Origin: an uncultured Peptococcaceae bacterium
GTDB taxonomy: Bacteria; Bacillota; Dehalobacteriia; UBA4068; UBA4997
NCBI GenBank assembly: GCA_947625705.1
Contig: CANQPG010000001.1
Location: forward strand, 120,963-184,962
DNA: 64,000 nt
Direction: 5' to 3'
Positions 24,521 through 34,217 of this stretch are shown piece after piece. The position numbers and the translations under genes were made by a program. Position 1 is the first letter of the stretch. Each line of letters opens with the position of its first letter. The notes beneath the pieces are model-generated. The model worked only from the letters and a program-made list of their open reading frames with translations, searched no databases and was not told the DNA's origin.

Positions 24521-25030
24521 TTATTTGCGGTTACGGTGCCGCCGGTGCTGGTGCTGCTGACGCTTGGCAAGCGGCACTTGATTTTCGGCGGTTTTCTGGC
24601 GGGCTGCCTCGGCCTTTTTCTGCAATTCCTCGCTGGCCTCGGGGTTTTCCTTATCTTTCAGATACTCGGCCTCCTCAATGTTCAGCACGATGTTGCCGGT
24701 ATCGACGATATTGCCGCTTTGGATATATTTGCTAAGGCTCACCATGCCGATAAAGCCCAAAATGGCGATGACCAGCGCACATGACATATAAAGGCTGGTG
24801 CCCTGGCGAATGGAATAGATGACGATCAGGCTCATCACCGCCACGCCGCAGGAGTCCATCGCCACCGCGCGGTCGGCCAGCGCCGGCCCTTTGATGACGC
24901 GGTAAAGATAACACAGCAGATTAAAACAGCAGATCAGCATGGCGATATCCAGAAAAACCGGCAGGATATGCAGGTTTTGCAGGAACGGGTTTACCGTGGC
25001 CTCGCCGAATAAGGTTTCTAAGATACTCAC
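24521..25030 (-). CDS. mnhF: Na+/H+ antiporter subunit F (Mrp/Mnh) with extended tail
   Basis: The 169-residue product has a normal MrpF core in roughly the first 110 residues: three spans and YRVIKGPALADRAVAMDSCG near 43. An unusual charged C-terminal tail of about 60 residues follows. The tail is rich in Glu, Lys and Ala and ends in a His/Arg cluster (RQQHQHRRHRNRK). MrpF proteins are usually 90-100 residues, so the tail is an addition, probably cytosolic. The start overlaps the mnhE stop by four bases. No frameshift is needed to explain the tail. Confidence 0.85.
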   Translation of the reverse strand: MSILETLFGEATVNPFLQNLHILPVFLDIAMLICCFNLLCYLYRVIKGPALADRAVAMDSCGVAVMSLIVIYSIRQGTSLYMSCALVIAILGFIGMVSLSKYIQSGNIVDTGNIVLNIEEAEYLKDKENPEASEELQKKAEAARQKTAENQVPLAKRQQHQHRRHRNRK

Positions 25031-25512
25031 GGCTTATACACCTCCTGAATTTTCTTTTCAAAGGTGCCTTTAATGTCCGAGACAATGCTGTCCTCGTTGT
25101 CGATGTTCAGACAATGCACGTAAAAATACTTGTTGTCCGGCGAAACCTCCACCGTGAGAGTGCCGGGGGTCAGCGTGATCATGTTCGCCAGCGTGGTGAT
25201 CCAGAACGGCCCCTCCACCTCCACCGGCACCTTGATAATGCCGGGCTTGATGTTCAGCTTCGGCGAAAACACCTTGGCCAGCACCGTCAGGTTGGCCATC
25301 AGCAGCTCAAACAGGAAGATGAAGAACAGCTGGATCAGCGGGATAATGTGGCGAATGTTCAGCTTCAGCACCGTAAGCGTGCGCTTGCCGAACAGGTTGA
25401 TGATGATAACGCCGAGCAGCAGCCCCACCACGAAGGTGGCCAGCGTCAGCTCGCCCGTCAGCCCCACCCACACAAGAGCCAGCACCAATGTTAATAAAAT
25501 TTCTACCAGCAT
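25027..25512 (-). CDS. mnhE: Na+/H+ antiporter subunit E (Mrp/Mnh)
   Basis: The 161-residue membrane subunit has N-terminal spans and a C-terminal soluble part with the conserved TLANMITLTPGTLTVEVSPD near residue 110. This is the clearest MrpE signature, and the length is typical. It is translated from an ATG in a GGAGG context and is coupled to mnhF by an ATGA-type overlap. It works only as part of the complex. Confidence 0.9.
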   Translation of the reverse strand: MLVEILLTLVLALVWVGLTGELTLATFVVGLLLGVIIINLFGKRTLTVLKLNIRHIIPLIQLFFIFLFELLMANLTVLAKVFSPKLNIKPGIIKVPVEVEGPFWITTLANMITLTPGTLTVEVSPDNKYFYVHCLNIDNEDSIVSDIKGTFEKKIQEVYKP

Positions 25513-25532
25513 AGCTTTGCCTCCTTCCCCGC

Positions 25533-27041
25533 TTAACCGCGCACACCGGGCACGGCCATCACCGAGTTGATGTAAAGCTCAGGGTTCATCAGCTGGTTGG
25601 CGGCAGAGAGCGCCACCTCCAGCATCGGCTGCGCCGCCAGACCCATGCCGATCGAGATCAGCACCAGTGCAAAGCAGCAGGGCAGCATTCTGCCCCATTT
25701 GACCGTTTTGGCAGTTTCCGGCAGCGGCTTTTCCTCGCCCCAAAAGACGTAGAAGAAAATCTTGCTCATCGAGAACAGCGTGAAGAAGCCGGTGATCAGC
25801 GCCACCGCCATGATCCAGTAATTGTCGATCTGCGCCGCGCCCGTCATCAGCGCGAATTTGCTGAAGAAGCCGGAAAGCGGCGGCACGCCGGCCAGCGACA
25901 TGGCCGCCACAAAGAAGCCCCAGCCCAGCACGGGATATTTATTGAGCAAACCGCCCATTTCTTTCAGCTTGCCGGTGCCGGTGATGGCCTCCGTTACGCC
26001 CTCGAACAGGAACAGGCTGGATTTGACCACCATGTTGTGCGCGATATGCAGAATGGAGCCCGCCAGCCCCCACGGGGTGTAAAGGCCAAGACCCATGATC
26101 ATGTAGCCGACCTGGCTGATAATATGAATGGAAAGGATCCGCTTGAAGTCCATCTGAGCGATCGCACCGAAAACGCCCAACAGCATGGTCAGCGCCGCCA
26201 CGATCAGAATGATCGTGTGGGTGAAGCCCACGTTGCCGACGAACATCAGCGTGAACACGCGGATCATCGCGTAAACGCCGACCTTGGTCAGCACGCCGCC
26301 GAACAGTGCCGAGATCGGCGCGGGCGGCTCAACATAAGTGCGCGGCAGCCAGAAATACAGCGGGAACACCGCGCCCTTTAAGCCAAACACCACGAAGAAA
26401 ATCATCGAGCAGACGGTGATCAGGCTTTGATCCTCCACCTGGGCGATTTTCTGCGACAGGTCGGCCATGTTCAGCGTGCCCATCATGCCGTAAAGCAGCG
26501 CCAGCGCCACCACGAAAATGGTGGACGAGATGATGTTGATCATCAGATATTTGAACGATTCACGCAGCTGGCCGGGCGTGCAGCCGATAACGGAAAGCAC
26601 GTAACTCGCCATCAGCATGATCTCGAACATAACGTAAAGGTTGAAGATATCGCCGGTGACGAACGAGCCGCTGATACCCATCATGATCGCGAACCAGACG
26701 GGATAGAAATAATTTTCCTCCCGCGCCCGGTCCAGCGAGGTGAACGCCAGATACAGGCAGGCCGCCGAAACGATGTTGGCCATCAGCACCATAATGGCCG
26801 AGAACATATCCACCGCCAGCACGATACCGAACGGCGCCGCCCAGCCGCTGGCCGTGAACACCAGCACCGTTTCGCCGTCCAGCACGCGGCCGAAGATAGC
26901 CAGTCCGACGCCGATCGAACAAATGGCCGAAAGCGCCGCCACCACCCGCTGCAGGCGGATATCCCGCCCGTGCAGAAACATACAGATGATAGCCGTCAGC
27001 ATGGGGATAGCGATTGGCATAACGATCAGATTAGTGCTCAT
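25533..27041 (-). CDS. mnhD: Na+/H+ antiporter subunit D (Mrp/Mnh)
   Basis: The 502-residue polytopic protein belongs to the proton-translocating NuoN/NuoM-like family, with about 14 predicted spans. Conserved features include EIMLMASYVL near 140 with the key Glu, KGAVFPLYFWLPRTYVEPPAPISALFGG near 215 with the key Lys, and HIISQVGYMIMGLG near 300. In Mrp complexes subunits A and D carry ion translocation. The start overlaps the mnhC stop by 11 bases. NuoN alone is excluded by the complete Mrp gene order. Confidence 0.92.
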   Translation of the reverse strand: MSTNLIVMPIAIPMLTAIICMFLHGRDIRLQRVVAALSAICSIGVGLAIFGRVLDGETVLVFTASGWAAPFGIVLAVDMFSAIMVLMANIVSAACLYLAFTSLDRAREENYFYPVWFAIMMGISGSFVTGDIFNLYVMFEIMLMASYVLSVIGCTPGQLRESFKYLMINIISSTIFVVALALLYGMMGTLNMADLSQKIAQVEDQSLITVCSMIFFVVFGLKGAVFPLYFWLPRTYVEPPAPISALFGGVLTKVGVYAMIRVFTLMFVGNVGFTHTIILIVAALTMLLGVFGAIAQMDFKRILSIHIISQVGYMIMGLGLYTPWGLAGSILHIAHNMVVKSSLFLFEGVTEAITGTGKLKEMGGLLNKYPVLGWGFFVAAMSLAGVPPLSGFFSKFALMTGAAQIDNYWIMAVALITGFFTLFSMSKIFFYVFWGEEKPLPETAKTVKWGRMLPCCFALVLISIGMGLAAQPMLEVALSAANQLMNPELYINSVMAVPGVRG

Positions 27042-27381
27042 CGGTAAAATCCCCCCTCATCTGTTCGGTTTCGTCGGTGCCCAGCTCCTGATAGCAGCGA
27101 TAAGCAAGCACCAGCGAGAACGCCGTGGTGGCAAAACCGATAACGATAGCCGTCAAAATCAGCGCCTGCGGAATGGGGTCGACGTAAACCGCGTCCTCCA
27201 CACCGTCCACAATGATCGGCGGCGCGCCGCGCTTCAGCTTGCCCACCGTCATCAGCATCAGCAGCGTCCCGTGCGAGAGAAAAGCCGTGCCGATGATAAT
27301 TTTCAGCAGCTTATGGCTCAGCATCATGTAAACGCCGACGGCGAACAGAATACCAACCAGAATTGCAATCAACAGTTCCAT
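27031..27381 (-). CDS. mnhC: Na+/H+ antiporter subunit C (Mrp/Mnh)
   Basis: A 116-residue NuoK-like subunit with three spans and the family core LKIIIGTAFLSHGTLLMLM near residue 30, followed by DPIPQALILTAIVIGFATTAF near 68. Length and position between B and D are standard. The C-terminus is acidic and short. Confidence 0.92.
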   Translation of the reverse strand: MELLIAILVGILFAVGVYMMLSHKLLKIIIGTAFLSHGTLLMLMTVGKLKRGAPPIIVDGVEDAVYVDPIPQALILTAIVIGFATTAFSLVLAYRCYQELGTDETEQMRGDFTDEH

Positions 27382-27414
27382 AACCCAAGACCTCTCATAT
27401 CTCCGCCCGCGGGC

Positions 27415-27963
27415 TTATTTGTTCTCGCCGATGTTCATGATGATGGTGAGGCAGGTGCCGATAACCACCAAAAACACACCGAAATCGAACACCGAGGCGG
27501 AAGTAAGCTCCCAATCGCCGAAGAACGGCAGTTCCACGTGGCCGAAGGCATGGGTCAAAAACGGCTTGCCGAAGAAGCAGCCCGCCAAGCCCGTGCCAAG
27601 GGCACAGCTTAAGCCGATCGGCAGCAGTATGCGGAAGTTGATCCGCAGATTGCTGGCAAAAGGCTTGCCGAAGCACAGATACAGCAGCACCGCGCCGCCT
27701 GATACCATCAGCCCGGCAATAAAGCCGCCGCCCGGCGCGTTATGCCCCGCCACCAGAATATACAGGCTGGTCAATATAATGAAGCAAATCAATATCATCG
27801 AGGCCGTTTTCAGCAGCACATTGTTGATGCCGCCGCGTTTCGGCTCGTAGTTGTTCTCCACGGCTTCGATGACCTTACTGCTTTCGATACGTTTTTCGCG
27901 CTTTTCCGCTTCCGATACCATCTTGCCCAGCGGATTGGGCTGTTCGATATTTTTGTTAGCCAT
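27415..27963 (-). CDS. mnhB: Na+/H+ antiporter subunit B (Mrp/Mnh)
   Basis: The 182-residue protein has a soluble N-terminal arm of about 45 residues and then four spans of the MnhB domain. The motif LVAGHNAPGGGFIAGLMVSGGAVLL near 66 is diagnostic. The N-terminal arm (NIEQPNPLGKMVSEAEKREKR) is longer than in many homologues. It stands between mnhA and mnhC, in the canonical order. Confidence 0.9.
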   Translation of the reverse strand: MANKNIEQPNPLGKMVSEAEKREKRIESSKVIEAVENNYEPKRGGINNVLLKTASMILICFIILTSLYILVAGHNAPGGGFIAGLMVSGGAVLLYLCFGKPFASNLRINFRILLPIGLSCALGTGLAGCFFGKPFLTHAFGHVELPFFGDWELTSASVFDFGVFLVVIGTCLTIIMNIGENK

Positions 27964-28006
27964 ATTGATCTCTCCTCCCTGTACTTATTTTTCAGGACGC
28001 GCCGCT

Positions 28007-30481
28007 TTAAAGCGGGCTGATCGGGAATTGCAAATCGTTATCGTCCTGGAAGTACGGGTCGGTCTCGATAACCACGGTATCGTTGCCGGCGTCGTTAAAT
28101 TCGGTTTTCTGCTCTTCCTCCGGCTCCACACCGTGACGGTCATACAAATGATTGCGCCCCAGCTTGATCATGATATAGACGCCGATCGCGGCCAGGCTCA
28201 GCACCGTGATCTCGCCCATCGTATCGAAGCCTCGGAAGTCCACGATCGTCACGTTGACGATGTTGTGGCCGCCCGCCAGCTTCAGCGAATTTTCATTATA
28301 ATACCAGGCAATGCTGTCGAAATACTTGCAGCCCTGCCCCAGCATACACACCGTGAAGCCCATCAAGCCCACCAGGCAGCCGATCAGCGCATTGATAGTA
28401 CGGCGGCCGTTGGGTATCGGCGGGTTATTGGAAAGCATACCGTAAGGCAGCTTATACAGCGCCAGCAGATACAGCACCGTGCTGATCGTCTCCACCATCA
28501 GCTGGGTCAAAGCCAAGTCCGGCGCGCGCATCAGCACGAAATAGAACGACACGCAATAGCCGACGACGGAAAGCGCCAAAATCGCCCAGATGCGCCGCTT
28601 GGTCAGCGCCACAAACAGGGCGGCGCAGGTGGCCACCACCGCCAGCACGATCTCCAGCGCGTCCACCGGCGCCAGATCGGAAATGTCGATATGGCTCCAC
28701 GCGTTGTAATAGATCATCGGCCCCAAAACCAGCAGCAGCGCGCCGCACAGCGTAAACGCCACATAGTCGCTCAATCTGCCGTTGATCTGCAGGTCGGTCA
28801 GCTTGCCGGTTAAGGCCGGGAAGCCGTGCAGGAATTTCTGATAGAATTTCTCCGCGCCGATCCGGCTGCTGTAAGAAAGGAACAGGTTTTTCACCCAATC
28901 GTAATGCCAGTAGACGAACAAGCCCAGCCCCACCACAATGAGCGTCATAATCAGGGCAGGCGTAATTCCGTGCCAGAACGCGATGTGCATATCATAGCCG
29001 TGGCCGATGACCGAATTGATGGCGCCTTTTAACACCAGCCCCGCCGCCGCGTTGGGGAACAGGGCGATGATGATGTTAAAGCTCACCAGGCACAGCGCCG
29101 GGATCAGCATACCCAGGCTGCCCTCTTTGGGCTGCTTCGGCGTGGTGGTCGTCGTCTCGCCGCCGAAGAAGATCTTAAAGAACAGGGCGATCGAATAAAC
29201 GAACGTGAAGATGCTGGCCACCACCGCCACAAACGGGATCAGATAGGCCAGGTCGCCCATAAACGCCAGGTTGGAAGCGTGCGCCTGTTCGGCGGCTTCC
29301 ATGAACATTTCCTTGCTTAAGAAACCGGAAAACGGCGGCAGACCCGCCATCGAGAAGCTGCCGATACACGCCACCAGCGCCGAAAGCGGCATGACCTTGC
29401 CCAAGCCGTGCAGCAGGCGTGTATCACGCGTGCCCGTCTGGTGATCGACAATACCGGTCATCAAAAACAGGCTGCCCTTAAACGTCGAATGGTTCAGCAG
29501 ATGGAACAGGCCGCCGGCAATGGCGGCGTCCGTGCCGAAGCCGAACAGCGAAATGATCAAGCCCAGCTGGCTGATCGTGGAATAGGCCAGAATACCTTTC
29601 ATATCAAACTGGCGGATCGCCATCAGCGAACCGAACAGCAGCGATGTAAGACCCACCACCGTGATAATGCCGCCCCACATGGCCGTGCCGCCCAAGATCG
29701 GCGTCATGCGCGCGATCAAGTAGATACCGGCTTTCACCATCGTGGCCGAGTGCAGATAGCAGCTGATGGGCGTCGGCGCTTCCATGGCCGTGGGCAGCCA
29801 GATGTGGAAAGGCACCTGGGCGCTTTTGGCAAACGCGCCGATCAAAAGCAGGATAACGATAGCGGGATAAAGCGGGCTGGCCTGGATCAGATCGGCCTGC
29901 GCGATCAGCTCGTCAAACGCAAAGGTTCCGGCCACGCGATAGATCAGAATGATGCCCGCCAAAATGCAAAAACCGCCGGCCATGGTCACCAGCAGTGCTT
30001 TCTGCGCGCCGAGACGCGGGTTCTCTTTCTCATACCAGAAACCGATCAGCAGGAACGAGGAAACCGAGGTAAGCTCCCAAAACAGATACATGCAAACCAG
30101 ATTGGCCGACGTGCAGACGCCCAGCATCGCGCCCATAAACAGCATGATGAACGTGTAGAAATTGCCCAGACGCTCTTTTGCCCCCAGATAGAAAATGGAG
30201 TAGACCATCACCGCCAGACCGATACCGCTGATCAGCAGCACGAAAAGCAGCGAAAGCCCGTCCAGCCGCACCGCCAGGTCCACGCCCAGCGTCGGGATCC
30301 AATGCAGCGCATAGGCGATATGCTCCCCTGCGTTCACTTTCGGCAGCAGCGACAAAAATGAGGCAAACAACACCAGCGGCACCAGCACCGCCGCATAGCC
30401 AACCTTGTTTTTGAGGATCTTGCTGAGAAGCGGCATCAAAAAGGCGGCCGCAAACGGCAGCAAAACCAAACCCAAAAGCAT
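28007..30481 (-). CDS. mnhA: Na+/H+ antiporter subunit A (Mrp/Mnh)
   Basis: The 824-residue protein is the largest subunit. A NuoL-like proton-translocating part comes first (LSLLFVLLISGIGLAVMVYS near 70, WELTSVSSFLLIGFWYE near 120, KSAQVPFHIWLPTAMEAPTPISCYLHSATMVKAG-type segment near 220). A C-terminal MbhD/MbhE-like part follows with MRAPDLALTQLMVETISTVLYL near 650. The start ATG 30481 sits after GGAAAGGGAGGTG; an in-frame start 48 bases upstream would place that ribosome site inside the gene. It opens a seven-gene operon that exchanges cytosolic Na+ for H+. Confidence 0.93.
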   Translation of the reverse strand: MLLGLVLLPFAAAFLMPLLSKILKNKVGYAAVLVPLVLFASFLSLLPKVNAGEHIAYALHWIPTLGVDLAVRLDGLSLLFVLLISGIGLAVMVYSIFYLGAKERLGNFYTFIMLFMGAMLGVCTSANLVCMYLFWELTSVSSFLLIGFWYEKENPRLGAQKALLVTMAGGFCILAGIILIYRVAGTFAFDELIAQADLIQASPLYPAIVILLLIGAFAKSAQVPFHIWLPTAMEAPTPISCYLHSATMVKAGIYLIARMTPILGGTAMWGGIITVVGLTSLLFGSLMAIRQFDMKGILAYSTISQLGLIISLFGFGTDAAIAGGLFHLLNHSTFKGSLFLMTGIVDHQTGTRDTRLLHGLGKVMPLSALVACIGSFSMAGLPPFSGFLSKEMFMEAAEQAHASNLAFMGDLAYLIPFVAVVASIFTFVYSIALFFKIFFGGETTTTTPKQPKEGSLGMLIPALCLVSFNIIIALFPNAAAGLVLKGAINSVIGHGYDMHIAFWHGITPALIMTLIVVGLGLFVYWHYDWVKNLFLSYSSRIGAEKFYQKFLHGFPALTGKLTDLQINGRLSDYVAFTLCGALLLVLGPMIYYNAWSHIDISDLAPVDALEIVLAVVATCAALFVALTKRRIWAILALSVVGYCVSFYFVLMRAPDLALTQLMVETISTVLYLLALYKLPYGMLSNNPPIPNGRRTINALIGCLVGLMGFTVCMLGQGCKYFDSIAWYYNENSLKLAGGHNIVNVTIVDFRGFDTMGEITVLSLAAIGVYIMIKLGRNHLYDRHGVEPEEEQKTEFNDAGNDTVVIETDPYFQDDNDLQFPISPL

Positions 30482-30755
30482 AAACCGCACCTCCCTTTCC
30501 ATACAAACGCCCCGCGCGGGAAACCCCATCAGGCGGCGTCAAAAATTAACTATTAAAAAATCAACCAATTATAAAAAATGTTGCTACTCCCCCACTTTCC
30601 TAAAATAATAGCACTTTTGCCGCATTAATTCCATACCTTTGGGGAAAATTTTGCGAAAATAGTTAATAGTTTGAACAAATCGGCTGAATTGACCGGGCAT
30701 TTCCCGGCGGCGGTGAAAAATTTGTGAAAAGCCCGCCGAAATTGCCGCAAAACCC
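30482..30755. other. intergenic region between divergent mnhA and rpmE
   Basis: No gene was found in this part of the 417-base gap. It is AT-rich in the middle, with TATAAT on the minus strand at 30568-30573 but no convincing -35 box. GACGCC and GGCGT near 30505-30540 can pair in the mnhA leader. The mnhA promoter must lie here, but I could not place it with confidence. Confidence 0.4.
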
Positions 30756-30784
30756 TTTACAACGCGCCCCGTTTGTGCTATAAT
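30756..30784 (+). promoter_or_regulatory. rpmE promoter
   Basis: TTTACA (30756-30761) and TATAAT (30779-30784) are separated by 17 bases. A leader of about 105 bases, including GC-rich segments, precedes the rpmE start. Confidence 0.75.
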
Positions 30785-30898
30785 TTGAAAGCTATTGAGC
30801 ATGCTGCGCTCTGCTTGGGGCGCGGTTGTTTTGAGAGCGGTGCGGAAGTTGACCCCCGCGCCGCGATAAGCGAGAAACAACAGAAAGAGGTGAAAAGG

Positions 30899-31102
30899 AT
30901 GAAAGAAGGTATCCATCCGAAATATCAAGAGGTTGAAGTGACCTGCGCCTGCGGCAACAAATTCATGTCCGGCTCCACTTCCAAGGAGATCAAGGTCGAG
31001 GTTTGCTCCAAATGCCACCCGTTCTACACCGGCAGCAAGCGGCTGATGGTGGAAGCCGGCGGCAGAGTTGATAAATTCAAGAAAAAATACGGCCTCAAAT
31101 AG
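30899..31102 (+). CDS. rpmE: 50S ribosomal protein L31
   Basis: The 67-residue zinc-containing L31 has Cys16, Cys18, Cys36 and Cys39 (CACGN...CSKCH), so it is the metal-binding form rather than the zinc-free alternative used in zinc starvation. The conserved MKEGIHPKY start and HPFYTG motif are present. AAGAGGTGAAAAGG precedes the ATG. It starts the classical Bacillota block that continues with yqhQ and prfA. Confidence 0.96.
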   Translation: MKEGIHPKYQEVEVTCACGNKFMSGSTSKEIKVEVCSKCHPFYTGSKRLMVEAGGRVDKFKKKYGLK

Positions 31103-31121
31103 TCTGGCTGCATTTGTATGG

Positions 31122-31151
31122 GCGGTGACGCTGCGCAAGCGGCTTCACCGC
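31122..31151 (+). terminator. terminator after rpmE
   Basis: GCGGTGA and TCACCGC arms with inner GC pairs are followed by TTTTTCC, 20 bases after the rpmE stop. Confidence 0.75.
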
Positions 31152-31225
31152 TTTTTCCATACCGCCGCAAACACGCGAATTTTATATAGTGTATTGTTAT
31201 ATAGTAGATTTTTGAGGGAAAAATT

Positions 31226-31324
31226 ATGCCAAAAACCAAAAGCCCGGAATATTTCGGCGGCCAGGCGCTGCATAAAAAAAGTCTCTTTTTTATTAAAGCT
31301 TTTTTGCAAAATTTGTCTTTGTAA
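31226..31324 (+). pseudogene. truncated second copy of the yqhQ 5' end
   Basis: A 32-codon frame begins [15 protein letters not shown] and mirrors the start of the following gene ([15 protein letters not shown]), including its ribosome-binding region. After the 15th codon similarity stops and an AT-rich tail (HKKSLFFIKAFLQNLSL) runs to a stop. Most differences within the shared part are in codon third positions. The fragment therefore comes from a diverged but once functional homologue, not from a fresh duplication. It may be a recombination scar, and a leader-peptide role is possible but unproven. Confidence 0.6.
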
Positions 31325-31344
31325 TTATTTTTGAGGAAAAAATT

Positions 31345-32322
31345 ATGTCAAAAAATAAGACACCTGAGTATTTCGGCGGGCAAGCCCTGATCGAGGGCGT
31401 GATGATGCAGGGCAGCCAGGGCTATGCGATGGCCGCCCGCGCCGCCGGCGGGCGTATCGTTTATAAATGCGGCAAGCGGCGCTCCTTTAAAAGCCGCAGC
31501 AAGCTGTTCGGTCTGCCGCTGATCCGCGGCGTTATCTCGTTTGCCGAGTCGATGTACGTCGGCTTTTCCTCGCTGACCTGGTCGGCGTTCCAATCCGGCG
31601 AGGAGGAGGAAGAGCAGCTAAGCTGGAAAGAAATGGCGTTCGCCATCGTTTCGGCGCTCCTGCTCACCATCGTTTTCTTTGTGATACTGCCGGTGTTCGC
31701 GGCCTCGTTCACGCTGGAGTATCTGGGGCCGTTCGGGCGCTCGCTGGTGGAGGGGCTGATCCGCGTCGCCATCTTCCTGGGCTATGTTATCGCGATCCGC
31801 CGTCTGCCCGATATCGCGCGGGTGTTTGAATATCACGGCGCCGAGCATAAAACCATCAATGCCTGGGAGGCGGGGCTGCCGCTCACCGTGGCCAACGTCA
31901 AAAAGCAGTCGCGTATCAACTGCCGCTGCGGCACCAGCTTCATCATGATGAGCCTGATCCTGATGGTCATCGTCTTTACGTTTATCGGCAACACCAGCGT
32001 TCTCGGGCGTATCGCCACCAAAATCATCGCTATGCCGCTGGTGATGGGCATTGCCTATGAGGTGTTCCGCCTGCCGCTGAAATACCCGAACAACAAGCTG
32101 GTGCAGATTTTGATCGCCCCCGGCCTTTGGTTACAGCGGCTGACCACCAAGGAGCCGGACGCCCAGCAGATCGAAGTGGCGCTGACGGCGCTTTTGAAGG
32201 TGCCGGCCTTCCCCGGCGCGGCCTATAACCAGCCCCCGGCAAATATCATCAGCGAAGCGGAGCTGGAAGCCGAAAAGCGCGCGCCCCAGCCCGAAGCAGC
32301 CATCACCACGGAGGGTATATAA
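31345..32322 (+). CDS. yqhQ: DUF1385 / YqhQ family membrane protein
   Basis: The 325-residue protein has the YqhQ start [14 protein letters not shown] at about 10-23, then [19 protein letters not shown] near 51. It has four to five membrane spans and the conserved core [13 protein letters not shown] near 168 with [11 protein letters not shown] near 192. The biochemical function of the family is unknown. Its place between rpmE and prfA is widely conserved in Bacillota. TGAGGAAAAAATT precedes the ATG, and the stop overlaps the prfA start by one base. Confidence 0.9.
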   Translation: MSKNKTPEYFGGQALIEGVMMQGSQGYAMAARAAGGRIVYKCGKRRSFKSRSKLFGLPLIRGVISFAESMYVGFSSLTWSAFQSGEEEEEQLSWKEMAFAIVSALLLTIVFFVILPVFAASFTLEYLGPFGRSLVEGLIRVAIFLGYVIAIRRLPDIARVFEYHGAEHKTINAWEAGLPLTVANVKKQSRINCRCGTSFIMMSLILMVIVFTFIGNTSVLGRIATKIIAMPLVMGIAYEVFRLPLKYPNNKLVQILIAPGLWLQRLTTKEPDAQQIEVALTALLKVPAFPGAAYNQPPANIISEAELEAEKRAPQPEAAITTEGI

Positions 32323-33389
32323 TGGAAGAAAAACTGACCGCTCTCGCGGAAAAATACGACGAACTGACGGCGGCGATCGCCCAACCGGAGATCATCGCCG
32401 ACCAGGCCAACTGGCAGAAGCTGATGAAGCAGCACGCCGATCTGGAGCCGGTGGTGCTGGCGTTCCGCGAATATCAGGCGGCTCTCGCCGCCGTGGCGGA
32501 AGCCAAAGAGCTGCTGGCCGAGGAAAAAGACGCGGAGTTGCGCGAACTCGCCGAGCTGGAAATGGCCGAGCAGAAAGCAAAGGCGGCCGATCTGGAGCAA
32601 CAGCTGAAAATCCTGCTGCTGCCGAAAGACGCCAACGACGACAAGAACGTTATTCTGGAAATCCGCGCCGGCACCGGCGGCGAGGAAGCCGGGCTGTTCG
32701 CCGGCGACCTGCAAAAGATGTACAGCCGCTACGCCGAGCGCCAGGGCTGGCGGCAGGAGATACTTTCCAGCAGCTACACCGACCTGGGCGGTATCAAGGA
32801 AATGATCATGCTGATCGAGGGGCGCGGCGCGTACAGCAAGCTGAAATTTGAAAGCGGCGTCCACCGCGTGCAGCGCGTACCGGAGACGGAATCCGGCGGG
32901 CGTATCCACACCTCGGCGGCCACGGTGGCCGTGCTGCCCGAGGCCGAGGAGGTGGAGCTGGAATTTGCCCCCGGCGATATCCGCGTCGATCTGTTCTGCG
33001 CCAGCGGCCCCGGCGGCCAATGCGTCAACACCACGCAGAGCGCCGTGCGGCTGACCCATATCCCCACCGGCATTGTCGTCAGCTGCCAGGACGAGAAAAA
33101 CCAGCACAAAAACCGCGAAAAGGCGGAAAAGGTGCTGCGCGCCCGCGTGCTGGAGAAAATGCAGCAGGAGGCGCACGGCTCCGAGGCCGAGCAGCGCAAA
33201 AGCATGGTCGGCAGCGGCGACCGCTCGGAGCGTATCCGCACCTATAACTTCCCGCAGGGGCGCGTGACGGATCACCGTATCGGCCTGACGCTGCACAAGC
33301 TGGACGCCGTTTTGCAGGGCATGCTGGACGAAATAATCGAAGCGCTGATCACCTCCGATCAGGCGGAAAAGCTGAAAGCGGTGGATTAA
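32322..33389 (+). CDS. prfA: peptide chain release factor 1
   Basis: The 355-residue factor ends translation at UAA and UAG. The GGQ tripeptide is at 231-233 ([13 protein letters not shown]), and the stop-codon recognition motif PxT is PET at 187-189, as in RF1 rather than RF2. Length is normal. It is coupled to yqhQ by a one-base overlap and to prmC with no gap; prmC methylates the GGQ glutamine. Confidence 0.96.
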   Translation: MEEKLTALAEKYDELTAAIAQPEIIADQANWQKLMKQHADLEPVVLAFREYQAALAAVAEAKELLAEEKDAELRELAELEMAEQKAKAADLEQQLKILLLPKDANDDKNVILEIRAGTGGEEAGLFAGDLQKMYSRYAERQGWRQEILSSSYTDLGGIKEMIMLIEGRGAYSKLKFESGVHRVQRVPETESGGRIHTSAATVAVLPEAEEVELEFAPGDIRVDLFCASGPGGQCVNTTQSAVRLTHIPTGIVVSCQDEKNQHKNREKAEKVLRARVLEKMQQEAHGSEAEQRKSMVGSGDRSERIRTYNFPQGRVTDHRIGLTLHKLDAVLQGMLDEIIEALITSDQAEKLKAVD

Positions 33390-34214
33390 ATGCGGCTTTT
33401 CGCGTTGCTGGCGGAGCTGCAACCGCTGCTTGCCGGGGCGGAGCATGAACTGCTTTGGCTGGCCGCCCACTATCTCAACCTGAGCAAAAGCGAGGTACAG
33501 ACGCGCCGCGATTATGCCGTCTCCCCCGCGCAGGAGCAGCAGCTGCGGGAAGCCGTGGCGCGCCGCCGGGCGGGCGAACCCCTGCAATACATCACGGGTT
33601 TGCAGCCGTTCTGGGATTTTGATTTGATCGTTACGCCCGACGTTTTGATCCCCCGCTGGGACAGCGAAACGGTCATCGAACAGGCGTTAACGCTGCTGCC
33701 AAAGGGAGAGGCACTCGCCGTCTGCGACGTCTGCACCGGCAGCGGCGCCTATGCGCTGGCGCTTAAATATGAGCGCCCGGAGGTCAGCATGACCGCCTGC
33801 GATATCAGCGAGGCGGCGCTGGACGTAGCGCGCCAAAACGCCGCCAAATATAACCTTAATATCAGCTGCCGCCGGGGCGATCTGCTGGACGCGCTGCCCC
33901 CCGGCGCGAAGTTTGATTTAATTGTCAGCAACCCGCCGTATATCCGGCAGGACGCAATCTTGCCCGCCGATGTGCGCCGGGAGCCGCCGCTGGCGCTGTT
34001 CGGCGGCGCGGACGGGCTGGATTTTTACCGCCGCCTGACTGCGGAAGCCGGGGCATATCTGACCCCCGGCGGGCATTTGCTGCTGGAAATTGGCGCCGAC
34101 CAAAAGGCCGCCGTGAGCGGGCTGCTCCGCGCGGGCGGCTTTACGAACGTCATAAGCGGGCAAGATTTGGCGGGCTGTGACCGTTGGGTGCAGGGCGCAT
34201 GGGAGGAGGCGTAA
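33390..34214 (+). CDS. prmC: release factor glutamine methyltransferase
   Basis: This 274-residue SAM-dependent enzyme N5-methylates the GGQ glutamine of release factors. The N-terminal helical domain carries RRAGEPLQYITG near 50. The Rossmann part has the SAM loop CDVCTGSGAYALAL near 113, and the catalytic SNPPYI motif is near 187. It starts directly after the prfA stop. Confidence 0.94.
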   Translation: MRLFALLAELQPLLAGAEHELLWLAAHYLNLSKSEVQTRRDYAVSPAQEQQLREAVARRRAGEPLQYITGLQPFWDFDLIVTPDVLIPRWDSETVIEQALTLLPKGEALAVCDVCTGSGAYALALKYERPEVSMTACDISEAALDVARQNAAKYNLNISCRRGDLLDALPPGAKFDLIVSNPPYIRQDAILPADVRREPPLALFGGADGLDFYRRLTAEAGAYLTPGGHLLLEIGADQKAAVSGLLRAGGFTNVISGQDLAGCDRWVQGAWEEA

Positions 34215-34217
34215 GGC

